Below, in pieces: positions 8,839-18,195 of a stretch of DNA of 34,303 bases (position 1 is its first letter; each line of letters begins with the position of its first letter). The DNA comes from JBGYPP01 sp041838515 (GTDB lineage: Bacteria; Bacillota; Clostridia; Lachnospirales; Lachnospiraceae): NCBI GenBank assembly GCA_041838515.1, contig JBGYPP010000091.1, forward strand, positions 1-34,303, read 5' to 3'. Position numbers and translations under genes: made by a program. Under the pieces are notes generated by a model. It saw only the letters and a list, made by a program, of their open reading frames with translations, was not told the DNA's origin and searched no databases.

Positions 8839-8869
8839 ATTCTATCATAGTAGACTAGTGAGGTGTCAA
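8839..8869 (-). promoter_or_regulatory. Predicted sigma-A promoter of prs
   Basis: On the minus strand there is TTGACA (8869-8864), a 19-base spacer and TAGAAT (8844-8839) preceded by TG at the extended -10 position. The spacer is 2 bases longer than ideal; the extended -10 may compensate. It lies about 47 bases upstream of the prs start, in the divergent region shared with the radical SAM gene. Confidence 0.5.
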
Positions 8870-8917
8870 GACAATTTCCGGGGCCGGGCTCCGGAGAGAG
8901 CATATCGGAGAGAACAT

Positions 8918-10276
8918 ATGATCGAACAAGATCGCAGCCCCCAGGGCGGCAGGCATGCCATCAGCCGGGTGCTGGAGGGCAGCATAGCACAGGAGCTGGG
9001 CATAGAGCCGGGGGATGCGCTGTTGTCCATGAACGGCCAGGCGTTGGAGGACATCTTTGACTATCAGTACCAGATGCAAAACAGCCAGTTGGAAGTCCTG
9101 GTGGAAAAAGCGGACGGCGAGCAGTGGATATTGGGTATAGAAAAGGACGAGGATGAGGACCTGGGCCTGGAATTTGCCAAGGGCCTGCTGGACGATTACC
9201 GCAGCTGCTGCAACCGCTGCGTATTTTGCTTTATAGACCAATTGCCCAGGGGCATGCGCAGAAGCCTGTATTTTAAGGATGACGATTCCAGGCTCTCTTT
9301 TTTGCAGGGCAATTATATCACTCTGACCAATCTGACCCAGAGGGATGTGGACAAAATCCTGCGCTACCGCCTATCCCCCATCAATATCTCCTTTCACACC
9401 ACCAATCCCAAGCTGCGCTGCCAGATGCTGGGCAATGCCCGGGGCGGATCCTCCCTGGATTTTGCCCGCCAATTCTACCAGGGCGGCATAAGCATGAATG
9501 GCCAAATCGTTCTCTGCAAGGGCATCAACGACGGGGAGGAGCTGGAGAGGAGCATAGGGGATCTGAGCGCCTATTTGCCTTATCTGGACAGCCTGTCCGT
9601 AGTGCCTGTGGGCCTCTCCCGACACCGTCAGAGGCTGACGCCCTTGGAAGCCTTTGGCCCGGAGGATGCCAGAGAGGTGCTGGATCGCATACACAGATGG
9701 CAGGAGGCGCTCTATCCCCGCTGGGGCAAGCATTTTGTCCATGCCGGGGATGAGTGGTATATACTGGCCGGCCTGCCCCTGCCTCCGGAATCCAGGTATG
9801 ACGGTTATCCCCAGTGGGCCAATGGCGTGGGCATGATGCGCGCATTTTTGGAGGAATTTGACCAGGCCATGGAGATGTATGCCGGCCATGCCTATCTGCG
9901 CCGCAGGCTCAGCCTGGCCACTGGCCTCCTGGCCCGGCCTTTTATGGAAGATATGGCCGGGCGGCTGATGGAAGCCCATCCCGGGCTGGAACTGGAGGTG
10001 GTGGGGATAGAAAACCGCTTTTTCGGCCATCGCATCACCGTATCCGGCTTGCTCACCGGCCAGGATGTGCAATACGGCTTGGAGGGCAGGGATCTGGGGG
10101 AGGCTCTTTTGCTGCCGGAGAATGTGCTGCGCTCCGGTGAGCCGGTATTTCTGGATGATATGTCCTTGGAGGAATTGGAGCTTGCTTTACAAGTACCGGT
10201 GATTATTGTAAAATCAAGCGGATACGATTTTGTGGAAAAAGTGTTGGGTATAGAGGGGGAAGCTTATGGCAGATAG
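8918..10276 (+). CDS. DUF512 family radical SAM protein with N-terminal PDZ-like domain
   Basis: A 452-residue protein of the DUF512 group. A PDZ-like segment is at about residues 12-75 (G-S-I-A-Q-E-L-G-I-E-P-G-D-A-L-L-S-M-N-G). It is followed by a radical SAM iron-sulfur motif C97-x-N-x-C101-x-F-C104 in the family context C-F-I-D-Q-L-P, then the DUF512 domain to the end. The frame is open upstream to 8828, but the ATG at 8918 has GGAGAG at 8907-8912 with 5 bases spacing and begins just before the PDZ fold. Its 3' end overlaps der by 11 bases. The gene is commonly found directly before der in Clostridia, but its substrate is not known. Confidence 0.9.
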   Translation: MIEQDRSPQGGRHAISRVLEGSIAQELGIEPGDALLSMNGQALEDIFDYQYQMQNSQLEVLVEKADGEQWILGIEKDEDEDLGLEFAKGLLDDYRSCCNRCVFCFIDQLPRGMRRSLYFKDDDSRLSFLQGNYITLTNLTQRDVDKILRYRLSPINISFHTTNPKLRCQMLGNARGGSSLDFARQFYQGGISMNGQIVLCKGINDGEELERSIGDLSAYLPYLDSLSVVPVGLSRHRQRLTPLEAFGPEDAREVLDRIHRWQEALYPRWGKHFVHAGDEWYILAGLPLPPESRYDGYPQWANGVGMMRAFLEEFDQAMEMYAGHAYLRRRLSLATGLLARPFMEDMAGRLMEAHPGLELEVVGIENRFFGHRITVSGLLTGQDVQYGLEGRDLGEALLLPENVLRSGEPVFLDDMSLEELELALQVPVIIVKSSGYDFVEKVLGIEGEAYGR

Positions 10277-11612
10277 AAAGACCCGGCCCATAGTGGCCGT
10301 GGTGGGCAGGCCCAATGTGGGCAAGTCCACCTTGTTTAATGCGCTGGCCGGCTCCCGCATCTCCATTGTACAGGACAAGCCGGGCGTCACCAGGGATAGG
10401 ATTTATGCGGATGTGTCCTGGCTGCAGTGGAATTTCACTCTGGTGGACACCGGGGGCATAGAGCCGGACAGCCAGGATATCATATTATCCCAGATGCGTT
10501 CCCAGGCCCAGATGGCCATAGATACGGCGGATGTCATCCTGTTCTTGGTGGATGTGCGGCAGGGCTTGACAGATGATGACGGCAAGGTGGCGGATATGCT
10601 GCGCCGCTCCCGCAAGCCTGTGGTCTTGGCGGTCAACAAGGTGGATAGCCAGGACAAATATATGGCGGATGTGTACGAGTTCTACAATCTGGGCATGGGG
10701 GATCCCTATGCCATCTCTGCGGCCAATCGCATGGGCCTGGGGGAGATGCTGGATGCCATAGTAGGGCATTTCCGGGCGGAGGCGGCGGATCTGGAGGAGG
10801 ATGAGCGCATACGGGTGGCCATAGTGGGCAAGCCCAATGTGGGCAAATCCTCTATTATCAATAAGCTGCTGGGGGAGGAGAGGCTGATTGTATCCCCCAT
10901 AGCCGGAACCACCCGGGATGCGGTAGATACGCCCATACGCGCCTATGGCAAGGAGTATGTCTTTGTGGACACGGCCGGCCTGCGCCGCAAGAAGAAGATC
11001 AAAGAGGATTTGGAGCGGTATATGATCATACGCACCGTGTCGGCTGTGGAAAAGGCTCAGGTGGTGGTGCTGGTCATAGACGGCATAGAAGGGGTCACGG
11101 AGCAGGATGCTAAGATCGCCGGCATAGCCCATGACAGGGGCAAGGCAGTGATCATCGCCGTCAACAAATGGGATGGCGTGGAAAAGGACAGCAAGACCAT
11201 ATACCGTTTTACCGAGAGGGTGCGGGAGGTACTGTCCTTTATGCCGTATGCGGAGATACTCTTTATTTCTGCGCTGACGGGCCAGAGGCTGTCCAATCTC
11301 TTTGCCACTATAGATATGGTGAGTGAAAACCACAGTATGCGGGTGGGCACAGGCGCGCTGAACGAAATTATGGCTGAGGCTGTGGCCATGCAGCAGCCTC
11401 CCTCAGACAAGGGAAAAAGGCTGCGGCTGTATTATATCACCCAGGTGTCTGTGCGGCCCCCTACCTTTGTCATCTTTGTCAATGACAAAGAGCTGATGCA
11501 CTTCTCCTACCTGCGTTATATAGAGAACCAGGTGCGGGAAACCTTTGGCTTTAAGGGTACGCCCCTGCGCTTTATCATCCGGGAGCGGCATGGAGAAAAA
11601 GAGGGCAAATAA
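10266..11612 (+). CDS. der: Ribosome assembly GTPase Der (EngA)
   Basis: A 448-residue double GTPase required for 50S subunit maturation. The first G domain has G-R-P-N-V-G-K-S at 14-21, the switch D-K-P-G-V-T-R-D, D-T-G-G and N-K-V-D. The second has G-K-P-N-V-G-K-S at about 187-194, G-T-T-R-D, D-T-A-G and N-K-W-D. A KH-like C-terminal domain follows (S-V-R-P-P-T-F-V-I-F-V-N). Length is normal. The ATG lies inside the 3' end of the DUF512 gene, after a GGGGGAAGC stretch. With plsY and gpsA it forms the conserved der-plsY-gpsA block. Confidence 0.97.
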   Translation: MADRKTRPIVAVVGRPNVGKSTLFNALAGSRISIVQDKPGVTRDRIYADVSWLQWNFTLVDTGGIEPDSQDIILSQMRSQAQMAIDTADVILFLVDVRQGLTDDDGKVADMLRRSRKPVVLAVNKVDSQDKYMADVYEFYNLGMGDPYAISAANRMGLGEMLDAIVGHFRAEAADLEEDERIRVAIVGKPNVGKSSIINKLLGEERLIVSPIAGTTRDAVDTPIRAYGKEYVFVDTAGLRRKKKIKEDLERYMIIRTVSAVEKAQVVVLVIDGIEGVTEQDAKIAGIAHDRGKAVIIAVNKWDGVEKDSKTIYRFTERVREVLSFMPYAEILFISALTGQRLSNLFATIDMVSENHSMRVGTGALNEIMAEAVAMQQPPSDKGKRLRLYYITQVSVRPPTFVIFVNDKELMHFSYLRYIENQVRETFGFKGTPLRFIIRERHGEKEGK

Positions 11613-11644
11613 TACAAACAAATGTTCTAAATAAGAGGGAGAGC

Positions 11645-12292
11645 ATGGAGAGAGGGATTTGTTTCTTGCTGGGATATGGCCTGGGCTTGTTTCAGACGGC
11701 CTATATCTATGGCCGTATGCATGGCATAGATATAAGGGAACACGGCAGCGGCAATGCCGGCACCACCAATGCGCTGCGTGTGCTGGGAAAAAAGGCCGGA
11801 TTGCTGGTGTTTGCCGGAGATTTTTTGAAATGCGTACTGGCAGTGGCCGCCGCCAGGCTGCTCTACGGCGGCGCCTATGACGGAGCCATGGAGTATCTGC
11901 TCTGCCTCTATGGGGCAGCCGGAGCCATTATAGGGCATAATTTTCCTTTTTACATGGGATTTAAGGGGGGCAAGGGCATAGCCGCCACAGCCGGCCTTAT
12001 TGCCGCCTTTCACCCCTATTTTATACCGGTGGGCTTGATTTTGTTTGTCAGCGCCTTTGGCATCAGCCACTACGTATCCTTGGGATCTCTGCTGGTCTAT
12101 GTTGGATTTGTGGCGCAGATGGTTATTATGGGGCAGGCGGGATTGTTCGCCCCCTCCACCCCGTCCCAGCTGCTGGAGCTGTATGCGCTGGTGCTGGCGC
12201 TGGCGCTTATGGCCTTTTGGCGGCATAGGGAGAATATACGCAGGCTTTTGGCGGGTACGGAAAATAAGACCTATTTGGGGAAAAAAACTTGA
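11645..12292 (+). CDS. plsY: Acyl-phosphate:glycerol-3-phosphate acyltransferase
   Basis: A 215-residue integral membrane enzyme that moves an acyl group from acyl-phosphate to glycerol 3-phosphate, the first step of phospholipid synthesis. Motif 1 is G-S-G-N-A-G-T-T-N-A-L-R at 34-45. Motif 2 is G-H-N-F-P-F-Y-M-G-F-K-G-G-K-G at about 97-111. Several hydrophobic segments match the usual topology of the family. A GGGAG ribosome site precedes the ATG. It is directly followed by gpsA, which makes its glycerol-3-phosphate substrate, so the pair is a metabolic unit. Confidence 0.95.
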   Translation: MERGICFLLGYGLGLFQTAYIYGRMHGIDIREHGSGNAGTTNALRVLGKKAGLLVFAGDFLKCVLAVAAARLLYGGAYDGAMEYLLCLYGAAGAIIGHNFPFYMGFKGGKGIAATAGLIAAFHPYFIPVGLILFVSAFGISHYVSLGSLLVYVGFVAQMVIMGQAGLFAPSTPSQLLELYALVLALALMAFWRHRENIRRLLAGTENKTYLGKKT

Positions 12293-12321
12293 GCCGGCGT
12301 GATCCGGGGAAGGGAGGCGGC

Positions 12322-13326
12322 ATGGCCAAAATAGGCATGATAGGCGCGGGCAGCTGGGGTACGGCGCTGGCGCGGCAGTTGGACAGGAATGGGCACCAGG
12401 TGGTGATCTGGTCCGCTCTGGGCGCGGAGATAGAGATGCTGCGCAGCCGCAGAGAGCATGTGGACAAGCTGCCGGGGGTTATTTTGCCCGAGAGCATAGA
12501 ATACACAGAGGTCTTGGAGGAGGCCATAGCCGGCAAGCATATGCTGGTCTTGGCCGTTCCCAGCTGCTTTGTGCGCAGCACCTGCCGCAGCATGGCCGCC
12601 ATCACGCCTCCGGGCATGGCCATAGTCAGCGTAGCCAAGGGCGTGGAGGAGTCCAGCCTGATGACCATGTCCGACATAGTGGAGCAGGAGCTGCCCCAGT
12701 GCGCCGTGGCTGTGCTCTCCGGCCCCTCCCATGCGGAGGAGGTGGCCAGGGATCTGCCCACCACCATAGTGGCCGGAGCCAAGGATTTGGAGCTGGCCAA
12801 AAGGGTGCAGAATATCTTTATGAATGAATCTTTCCGGGTATACACCTCCACAGACGTGCTGGGAATAGAGTTGGGCGCAGCCCTCAAAAATGTGGTGGCG
12901 CTGGCAGCCGGCATAGCTGACGGCCTGGGATATGGCGACAATACCAAGGCTGCCATCATCACCCGGGGCATAGCGGAGATCGCCCGTCTGGGCATGGCCA
13001 TGGGCGGCAAACTGGAAACTTTTAGCGGCCTGAGCGGCATAGGGGATCTGATTGTAACCTGTGCCAGCCAGCACTCCCGCAACCGCCGGGCCGGCATACT
13101 CATAGGCCGGGGGGCCACTATGGAAGAGGCCATGGCCCAGGTCAAGATGGTGGTAGAGGGCGTGTATTCTGCTAAGGCTGCTATGGGCCTTGCCCAAAAA
13201 TACGGCGTTGAACTGCCCATCATAGAGCAGGTCAATCAGGTGCTGTTTGACGGTAAGAATGCGGCAGAGGCCGTAAGGGATCTGATGCTAAGGGATAAGA
13301 AGCTGGAGAGCAAACCCCAGGAATAA
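12322..13326 (+). CDS. gpsA: Glycerol-3-phosphate dehydrogenase [NAD(P)+]
   Basis: A 334-residue enzyme reducing dihydroxyacetone phosphate to sn-glycerol 3-phosphate. The Rossmann motif is G-A-G-S-W-G at residues 8-13. The substrate-binding segments L-G-A-A-L-K-N-V-V-A-L-A-A-G and G-D-N-T-K-A-A-I-I-T-R-G and the G-L-S-G-I-G-D-L segment are all present. The frame is open upstream to 12289, but the ATG at 12322 directly follows AGGGAGGCGG and gives the normal N-terminus. It belongs to the der-plsY-gpsA block and supplies PlsY. Confidence 0.96.
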   Translation: MAKIGMIGAGSWGTALARQLDRNGHQVVIWSALGAEIEMLRSRREHVDKLPGVILPESIEYTEVLEEAIAGKHMLVLAVPSCFVRSTCRSMAAITPPGMAIVSVAKGVEESSLMTMSDIVEQELPQCAVAVLSGPSHAEEVARDLPTTIVAGAKDLELAKRVQNIFMNESFRVYTSTDVLGIELGAALKNVVALAAGIADGLGYGDNTKAAIITRGIAEIARLGMAMGGKLETFSGLSGIGDLIVTCASQHSRNRRAGILIGRGATMEEAMAQVKMVVEGVYSAKAAMGLAQKYGVELPIIEQVNQVLFDGKNAAEAVRDLMLRDKKLESKPQE

Positions 13327-13347
13327 GGGTTTAGAGAGGAAAGGACA

Positions 13348-14196
13348 ATGGCGGATATGGCACAGGCATACACGATGGGCGGTGGAAAAAAGGCCTTTGG
13401 CGGCAGTGGGGAATATGTGGCCTCTCCGGAGCTGCTCAACGCCGTCAATGTGTCCATGGCTCTGGAAAAACCCTTGCTGATCAAGGGAGAACCCGGCACG
13501 GGCAAGACGGTGCTGGCCCAGGCCGTGGCCAAGGCCCTGGGAATGGAGCTGCTGATCTGGAATATCAAATCCACCACCAAGGCCCAGGACGGCCTCTATA
13601 CCTATGACACTATACGCCGCTTGTATGACGGCCAGTTTGGCGAGGAGGGCGTAGAGGACATAGGACGCTACATCACACTGGGCAAGCTGGGGGAGGCCTT
13701 TGCCGCCAAGGCGTCGGTGGTGCTTTTGATAGATGAGATAGACAAGGCGGATCTGGAATTTCCCAACGACTTGCTTTGGGAGCTGGACCGCATGGAATTT
13801 TACATACAAGAAACCAAAGAAACTGTCAAAGCTACCCAAAGGCCGGTGGTGATTATTACTTCCAATGGTGAGAAGGAATTGCCGGACGCTTTTCTCCGCA
13901 GATGTATATTCCATTACATTGATTTTCCCGATGCTGGGCTGATGGAGGAGATTGTGCGGGTGCATTTTCCCCAGGTGGAGGAAAATCTGCTGCAGGCGGC
14001 TCTGGCAGCCTTTTATGACCTGAGGGGCATAAGGGATCTGCGCAAGAAGCCGGCCACCTCGGAATTGCTGGATTGGATATCGGCATTGCAGCTGGGCGGC
14101 ATGGACGGCGCCAGGCTCAAGGGAGCGCTGCCATTGGCCGGGGTTCTGCTCAAAAAAGAAGAGGATGTGGAATTGCTCAGAAAGCAGGGGCGTTGA
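13348..14196 (+). CDS. MoxR-type AAA+ ATPase
   Basis: A 282-residue MoxR/CoxD-like AAA+ ATPase. Walker A is G-E-P-G-T-G-K-T at 47-54, Walker B is L-L-I-D-E-I-D at 126-132, and the sensor 1 and arginine-finger regions follow (I-I-T-S-N-G-E-K-E-L-P-D-A-F-L-R-R-C). Such ATPases act with von Willebrand factor A proteins as chaperone or metal-insertion pairs, and the next gene is exactly that partner, overlapping by one base (TGATG). An AGAGAGGAAAGG region precedes the start. The client protein is unknown. Confidence 0.9.
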   Translation: MADMAQAYTMGGGKKAFGGSGEYVASPELLNAVNVSMALEKPLLIKGEPGTGKTVLAQAVAKALGMELLIWNIKSTTKAQDGLYTYDTIRRLYDGQFGEEGVEDIGRYITLGKLGEAFAAKASVVLLIDEIDKADLEFPNDLLWELDRMEFYIQETKETVKATQRPVVIITSNGEKELPDAFLRRCIFHYIDFPDAGLMEEIVRVHFPQVEENLLQAALAAFYDLRGIRDLRKKPATSELLDWISALQLGGMDGARLKGALPLAGVLLKKEEDVELLRKQGR

Positions 14197-15410
14197 TGTT
14201 TATACAATTCTTTACGGCCCTGCGGCAGACCGGCATATCCGTCACCCCCGGGGAGTGGCTTTGCTTTCAGGAGGCTCTGGACCGGGGCATGGCAAACAAC
14301 AGCCTCCAGGCCTTTTATTATCTGGCTCGTATGATCCTGGTCAAAAGGGAAACGGATTTCGACGCTTTTGACCAGGTTTTTGAGCGCCTTTTTTTGCAGA
14401 AACAAGGCCGGGATACGGAGATAGGCGCCCAGATGCTGCGCTGGCTGGACAAGGAGGATTGGCAGGAGGCGGCCCGGGAGGGTGAGAGGCCGGATGCCGC
14501 CTCTCAGCAAAAAAACGAAAGGCCAGACATAGACCGGAAAGAGGTGGAGGAGCGTTTCCGCCAGAGGCTGAGGGATCAGGACGGGGAGCACAACGGCGGC
14601 AGCTTCTGGATAGGCAATTTTGGCAAAACCTCCTTTGGCAATGCCGGCGGCAGTCTGGGCGGCGTGCGGGTGGGGGGCAAGACCGGCAACCAGAGCGCCT
14701 TTTCCGTGGTGGGGGAGCGCAAGTACAGGGACTTCCGCAAGGATAAGATATTGGACAATAGGCAGTTCACCCTGGCTTTTCGAAAACTGCGGGAATTCTC
14801 GGCCAAGCTGGACATACCGGAAACGGAGCTGGATCTGGATGGCACCATACAAAAGACCTGCGCCCAGGGCGGGCTGCTGCACATAGCCATGCAAAAACCC
14901 CGACGCAACTCTGTCAAACTGCTGCTGCTGATGGACTCTGGCGGCACCATGATCCCCTTTACCCATCTGCTCAACGACCTTTTCCAGGCCATACACAAGT
15001 CCAACCATTACAAGGATGTGCAGACCTATTATTTCCACAACTGTGTATACAGCAAATTGTACAAAAGTCCGGAATGTGAGAATGGGGACTGGGTGGACAC
15101 GGAGTGGGTGATACGCAAGCTGGACAAGGATTATAAGCTGCTGCTGGTAGGGGATGCGGCCATGGCTCCGGAGGAGCTGTATTCGGATACCGGAAACTAT
15201 AGGGGGCCCAACGGCGGCCGCAGCGGGTATGAGTGGCTGCAATTGCTCAAAAAGAGCTATAAGAGGCTGGCCTGGCTCAACCCTAAGATGGCTCCCGGCC
15301 ATGCGCCCTGGCGGGAGGCCGAAACGGCCATCAAGGAAATGATCCCCATGTACCGATTGAGTATTGACGGATTGAACCAAGCTTTGGTATCATTGCTAAA
15401 GAAAAAATAA
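14196..15410 (+). CDS. VWA-domain protein, CoxE-like partner of the MoxR ATPase
   Basis: A 404-residue protein with a C-terminal von Willebrand factor A/CoxE-like domain. The metal-ion-dependent adhesion site appears as L-L-M-D-S-G-G-T-M near residue 247, a variant of the usual D-x-S-x-S. The N-terminal 130 residues are helical, followed by a charged linker (about 90-130) and a Gly-rich segment. The frame is open upstream into the ATPase gene, but the ATG at 14196 overlaps the ATPase stop and is the natural coupled start. MoxR-VWA pairs are common, but their targets in Clostridia are mostly unknown. Confidence 0.88.
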   Translation: MFIQFFTALRQTGISVTPGEWLCFQEALDRGMANNSLQAFYYLARMILVKRETDFDAFDQVFERLFLQKQGRDTEIGAQMLRWLDKEDWQEAAREGERPDAASQQKNERPDIDRKEVEERFRQRLRDQDGEHNGGSFWIGNFGKTSFGNAGGSLGGVRVGGKTGNQSAFSVVGERKYRDFRKDKILDNRQFTLAFRKLREFSAKLDIPETELDLDGTIQKTCAQGGLLHIAMQKPRRNSVKLLLLMDSGGTMIPFTHLLNDLFQAIHKSNHYKDVQTYYFHNCVYSKLYKSPECENGDWVDTEWVIRKLDKDYKLLLVGDAAMAPEELYSDTGNYRGPNGGRSGYEWLQLLKKSYKRLAWLNPKMAPGHAPWREAETAIKEMIPMYRLSIDGLNQALVSLLKKK

Positions 15411-15428
15411 ACATTCTTAAAAATTGTA

Positions 15429-15434
15429 TATAAT
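15429..15434 (+). promoter_or_regulatory. Possible -10 element upstream of tyrS
   Basis: A perfect TATAAT lies in an AT-rich 40-base gap between the VWA gene and tyrS. No good -35 hexamer is present at 16-18 bases, so this is a weak promoter call. The gap is too short for a T-box leader, so none is proposed. Confidence 0.3.
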
Positions 15435-15450
15435 TTGGAGAGGAGAGGCC

Positions 15451-16668
15451 ATGACCGTATTCGAGGAGCTGCAAGCCCGGGGCTTGTTGGCGCAATTGAC
15501 GGATGAGGAAGAGATCAAGAGCCTGATCAATGCGGGCAAGGCTACATTTTACATAGGCTTTGACCCGACAGCGGACAGCCTGCATGTGGGGCATTTTATG
15601 GCGCTGAGCCTGATGAAGCGCCTGCAAATGGCCGGCAACCGGCCCATAGCCCTGCTGGGCGGCGGCACCGGCATGATAGGCGATCCCTCCGGCCGCACGG
15701 ATTTGCGCAGCATGATGGACAGCCAGACCATAGCCCGCAATATGGCCTGCTTTAAGAAGCAGATGGAGCGATTTATAGAGTTTGGACCGGACAAGGCCAT
15801 AATGGTGGACAACGGGGAGTGGCTGCTGGATCTGAATTATGTGGAGCTGCTGCGGGAGGTGGGCGTGCATTTCAGCGTCAACCGTATGCTGGCGGCGGAA
15901 TGCTACAAGCAGAGGCTGGAAAAGGGCCTGAGCTTCCTGGAATTTAATTATATGATCATGCAGAGTTACGATTTCTTGGTGCTGTACGAGAAATACGGTT
16001 GCAATATGCAATTCGGCGGCGATGACCAGTGGTCCAATATGCTGGGCGGCACGGAGCTGATACGCCGCAAACTGGGCAAGAATGCCTATGCCATGACCAT
16101 ACCCCTGCTGCTCAATTCCGAGGGCAACAAGATGGGCAAGACGGCCAAGGGCGCAGTGTGGCTGGATCCGGCCAAGACCAGTCCCTTTGATTTCTATCAG
16201 TACTGGCGCAATGTGGCCGATGGGGATGTGCAAAAATGTCTGCGTATGCTGACATTCCTGCCCCTGGAGCAGATTGATGCCATGGCGGATTGGGAGGGGG
16301 CCAAGCTCAACGAGGCCAAGGAGATTCTGGCCTTTGAACTGACTCAGCTGGTCCATGGAGTCCAGGAGGCTGAGAGGGCCAGGGACAGCGCCAGGGCCTT
16401 GTTTTCCGGAGAAACGCCCCAGGATATGCCCAGCTGCCAGGTAGATCCGGGCGAGGAGGGCTTGGATATATTGCAGCTTCTGGTTCTTTCCGGCCTTAGC
16501 CCCAGCCGCTCCCAGGCCCGACGGGATGTGGAGCAGGGCGGCGTGTGGGCCGATGGGGAGAAGGTGGAGGACATCCATCTGATTTTCTCCAGGGAAAGGC
16601 TGTCCGGACAGGGTCTTACCCTCAAAAAGGGGAAGAAAAAGTTTTGCCGGCTGCACTGCCCTCAGTAA
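15451..16668 (+). CDS. tyrS: Tyrosyl-tRNA synthetase
   Basis: A 405-residue class I aminoacyl-tRNA synthetase charging tRNA-Tyr. The HIGH-type motif is H-V-G-H at 45-48 after F-D-P-T-A-D-S-L. The KMSKS-type loop is K-M-G-K-T at 227-231. G-D-P-S-G-R and Q-F-G-G-D-D-Q-W-S-N are tyrosine-site signatures. An S4-like RNA-binding domain closes the protein (S-P-S-R-S-Q-A-R-R-D-V-E-Q-G-G-V). The frame extends to 15424, but the ATG at 15451 has AGGAGAGG directly upstream. It is the TyrS rather than the TyrZ type judging by length and motifs. Confidence 0.96.
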   Translation: MTVFEELQARGLLAQLTDEEEIKSLINAGKATFYIGFDPTADSLHVGHFMALSLMKRLQMAGNRPIALLGGGTGMIGDPSGRTDLRSMMDSQTIARNMACFKKQMERFIEFGPDKAIMVDNGEWLLDLNYVELLREVGVHFSVNRMLAAECYKQRLEKGLSFLEFNYMIMQSYDFLVLYEKYGCNMQFGGDDQWSNMLGGTELIRRKLGKNAYAMTIPLLLNSEGNKMGKTAKGAVWLDPAKTSPFDFYQYWRNVADGDVQKCLRMLTFLPLEQIDAMADWEGAKLNEAKEILAFELTQLVHGVQEAERARDSARALFSGETPQDMPSCQVDPGEEGLDILQLLVLSGLSPSRSQARRDVEQGGVWADGEKVEDIHLIFSRERLSGQGLTLKKGKKKFCRLHCPQ

Positions 16669-16679
16669 AAGGTAGCTCT

Positions 16680-16702
16680 GCCCCAGGCCCTAGGCCCGGG
16701 GC
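16680..16702 (+). terminator. GC-rich hairpin after tyrS, possible terminator
   Basis: GCCCCAGGCC and GGCCCGGGGC form a 10-pair stem (one A-C mismatch) around a CTA loop, 12 bases after the tyrS stop. No T-run follows, so intrinsic termination is uncertain. It overlaps the upstream edge of the permease promoter. Confidence 0.4.
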
Positions 16703-16731
16703 TTAACCTACAGCAACTTTGCCAATATTAT
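16703..16731 (+). promoter_or_regulatory. Possible promoter of the purine permease
   Basis: TTAACC (4 of 6 to TTGACA), a 17-base spacer and TATTAT. The predicted transcript would start about 15 bases before the ATG, just ahead of the GGAGGA ribosome site, leaving no room for a purine riboswitch. Confidence 0.4.
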
Positions 16732-16752
16732 CACAATGGAGGACGAGAGAGA

Positions 16753-18195
16753 ATGGCCCAGACAAGCAAGCTTGAGTCTTTTTTCAAACTCAAGGAGAAC
16801 AAGACCAATGTACGCACCGAGGTGGTGGGCGGCCTGGCCACGTTTATGACCATGGCCTATATCGTACAGCTTAACCCCAACCTGCTGACGGGCTTCCAGG
16901 TGGGATCCCCCCTTTGGAATGCCGTATTTTTGGCCACCATACTGTCTACCTTTGTAGGCACCATGCTGATGGCCCTTTTGGCCAACAAGCCCTTTGCCAT
17001 GGCTCCGGGCATGGGACTGAACTCCTACTTTGCCATCGTGGTCGGCGGCATAGCGGCCAGCACCCAGGTGTCTTATGAGGAGGCCTTTGGAGGCGGCCTG
17101 GCCATAGTGCTTTTTTCCGGAGTATTGTTCACCGTTCTGACCATACTCAAGATCCGTGAGAAAATTGTGGAGGCCATACCCAAGTCTGTGCGCCTGGGAA
17201 TATCTGCAGGCATAGGCCTGATGCTGGTGAGCATAGGCATGGGATCCAATGCGCAGGTGTTCTATGCCGATGCCAACGGCAATTTCGTATCTCAGACTAT
17301 GATAGGCTTCTTTAGGGATGGCGCCCACAATGTGCAGGCGGCCATGGGCGTAGCCTACCCCACTCTGATCCTGTACATCATCACTTTCTTTGTGGGCCTG
17401 TTTGCCATAGTGATACTCAGCTCCAAGAAGGTGACCGGTTCCATACTGCTGGGCATGGTGACGGCCTCTGTGGTATACTGGGCCGGCAGCTTCTCCCTGG
17501 GGCAGAATCCCTTTGCCTCCCTGCAGGGCGCTAGCTTCGTTCCGCCCTTTGCCGATATGTTCCAAATGACCTTCTTCAAGTTCAACTTTGGTCTTTTGCT
17601 GGAGATGGGAGTGCTGACGGCGGTGATGACCATTATCTCCTTTGCTATGGTGGATATGTTTGACACCATAGGCACTCTGCTGGGTACGGCCAAGAAAGCC
17701 AAGATGCTGGATATAAATGACAATCTGCCCCAGATGAACCAGGCCATGCTCTCCGATGCCATAGCCACCTGCGTGGGCGCTGCCACCGGCACATCCACGG
17801 TGACCACCTTTATAGAGTCCGCCGCCGGCGTGGAAGAGGGCGCAAGGACCGGACTGGCCTCTGTGGTGACGGCTTTCTGTTTCCTGCTGTGCATGTTCCT
17901 GGCTCCTGTGGCGGCGCTGATACCTCCGCCTGCCACCTCCGCCGCACTGGTGTTTGTGGGCGTTCTGATGATGAGCTCCCTCAAGGAGGTGGATTACCAG
18001 GATTTCTCCTCCTCCGTGCCTGTGGTTTTGATGCTGATCTTTATGATGGTGACCAGCGGCATAGGCAATGGCATAGGCATAGGCCTGATCGCTTATTCCG
18101 TTATCAAGCTTCTCAGCGGCAAGGCCAAGGAAGTGTCTGCTCTGACCATCGTTTTGGCCCTGCTGTTTGCGGCCAAGTTTTTCCTTGGATTCTAA
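16753..18195 (+). CDS. NCS2-family purine permease (AzgA/PbuG-like)
   Basis: A 480-residue membrane transporter with many hydrophobic segments, in the nucleobase:cation symporter-2 AzgA branch that imports guanine, hypoxanthine or adenine. Diagnostic motifs are A-P-G-M-G-L-N-S-Y-F near residue 80 and T-G-T-S-T-V-T-T-F-I-E-S-A-A-G-V-E-E-G-A-R-T-G-L in the second half. Exact substrate cannot be read from sequence. It has its own likely promoter and a strong terminator, so it is probably a single-gene unit. A GGAGGA ribosome site precedes the ATG. Confidence 0.9.
   Translation: MAQTSKLESFFKLKENKTNVRTEVVGGLATFMTMAYIVQLNPNLLTGFQVGSPLWNAVFLATILSTFVGTMLMALLANKPFAMAPGMGLNSYFAIVVGGIAASTQVSYEEAFGGGLAIVLFSGVLFTVLTILKIREKIVEAIPKSVRLGISAGIGLMLVSIGMGSNAQVFYADANGNFVSQTMIGFFRDGAHNVQAAMGVAYPTLILYIITFFVGLFAIVILSSKKVTGSILLGMVTASVVYWAGSFSLGQNPFASLQGASFVPPFADMFQMTFFKFNFGLLLEMGVLTAVMTIISFAMVDMFDTIGTLLGTAKKAKMLDINDNLPQMNQAMLSDAIATCVGAATGTSTVTTFIESAAGVEEGARTGLASVVTAFCFLLCMFLAPVAALIPPPATSAALVFVGVLMMSSLKEVDYQDFSSSVPVVLMLIFMMVTSGIGNGIGIGLIAYSVIKLLSGKAKEVSALTIVLALLFAAKFFLGF

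Noticed and set aside
15411..15450. T-box leader for tyrS
   Set aside because: The gap is only 40 bases; a T-box needs well over 150.
16669..16752. Possible purine riboswitch before the permease
   Set aside because: Only 84 bases are available, with a hairpin and a promoter whose start is about 15 bases from the ATG. No conserved purine-aptamer junction is visible.
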